From an uncultured Saprospiraceae bacterium (GTDB lineage Bacteria > Bacteroidota > Bacteroidia > Chitinophagales > Saprospiraceae): a stretch of DNA of 64,000 nt. Positions 63,904 to 64,000 of the stretch are shown here, piece by piece. The notes below the pieces were generated by a model that did no database searches, was not told the DNA's origin, and saw nothing but the letters and a program-made list of their open reading frames with translations. Within the stretch, counting starts at the first letter, position 1. Each line of letters starts with the position of its first letter. Made by a program: the position numbers and the translations under genes. The DNA lies in assembly GCA_937921825.1 (NCBI GenBank), contig CAKZVK010000021.1, positions 1-64,000 on the forward strand. Reading direction: 5' to 3'.

Positions 63904-64000
63904 TCTAACTTTGGATTAATTATTCTAAACCATAGAGGTGGTACCAAAGATAATAATATGGAAGCCGGATATCCAAAAGGAAGCTGCTTGGCATCCTCAT
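63894..64000 (-). CDS. alkB: C-terminal end of a probable alkane 1-monooxygenase (partial)
   Basis: Only the last 34 residues and the stop at 63894 are inside the window. They read EDAKQLPFGYPASILLSLV then PPLWFRIINPKLECQ. The L-P-x-G-Y...PPLWFR-x-x-[ND]-P pattern is the conserved C-terminus of AlkB-type membrane di-iron hydroxylases, which oxidise medium-chain alkanes or related alkyl groups. The His-rich iron motifs are outside the window, so the call rests on this tail alone. The stop overlaps the next gene's start by ten bases. Confidence 0.65.
   Translation of the reverse strand, partial: EDAKQLPFGYPASILLSLVPPLWFRIINPKLECQ

Overview
This is a gene-dense, roughly 40% GC chromosomal window from a member of the Bacteroidota, probably near Saprospiria or Cytophagia. 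The pointers are a SusC/SusD pair, a type IX secretion C-terminal signal, GWxTD, DUF4340, DUF6794 and SPOR-type envelope proteins, hardly any Shine-Dalgarno sequences, and several matches to the Bacteroidota promoter pattern TTG-N17-23-TAnnTTTG. The class-level assignment is inference. I saw no rRNA, tRNA, CRISPR array, transposase, integrase or phage gene.

Layout. 1-4655: SusD (cut by the window edge) and SusC nutrient uptake pair. 4999-13146: housekeeping and envelope genes (pdxJ, cdsA, psd, hemH, surE, lpxB, topA). 13362-20645: thiolase, a TPR/PD40/SPOR periplasmic protein, a DUF368 lipid-carrier transporter, a P1-nuclease/phospholipase-C-like protein and a DUF4340 protein. 20713-23698: HAD phosphatase, gapA and pgk. 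23709-30813: an SLBB polysaccharide-export protein, a sugar aminotransferase, an outer-membrane barrel, waaA and a heptose-kinase-like gene. 31197-39335: a large T9SS-secreted protein, valS, an ECF sigma factor with a membrane partner, a GNAT-fold protein and a pyrophosphatase-like lipoprotein that has lost its catalytic aspartates. 39464-45997: an arsenosugar-type peroxidase-like/radical-SAM pair, a DUF6438 lipoprotein, a LysM protein, a cystathionine-beta-synthase-like enzyme, an EGF-repeat lipoprotein and an RNA methyltransferase. 46007-47784: bshB1 and fabH.

The most interesting block is 47874-56672, ten tightly packed plus-strand genes that look like one complete inositol-sphingolipid locus. 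Myo-inositol-phosphate synthase makes inositol phosphate. A CDP-alcohol phosphatidyltransferase loads it on CDP-diacylglycerol. A PgpA-type phosphatase gives phosphatidylinositol. Serine palmitoyltransferase, a GNAT-type N-acyltransferase and an SDR reductase make dihydroceramide. A PAP2/Aur1-like enzyme would transfer phosphoinositol to ceramide. A DUF4833 protein, a GtrA-type membrane protein and a two-domain glycosyltransferase are included without a known role and suggest a further, possibly glycosylated, product. A textbook Bacteroidota promoter lies directly upstream.

56673-64000 holds a nucleoid-associated protein, a TerB-like protein, a TonB-dependent receptor, a haem-binding CxxCH protein, a nitrilase-family amidase, a GWxTD protein, a small lipoprotein, and the last residues of what looks like an alkane 1-monooxygenase at the right edge.
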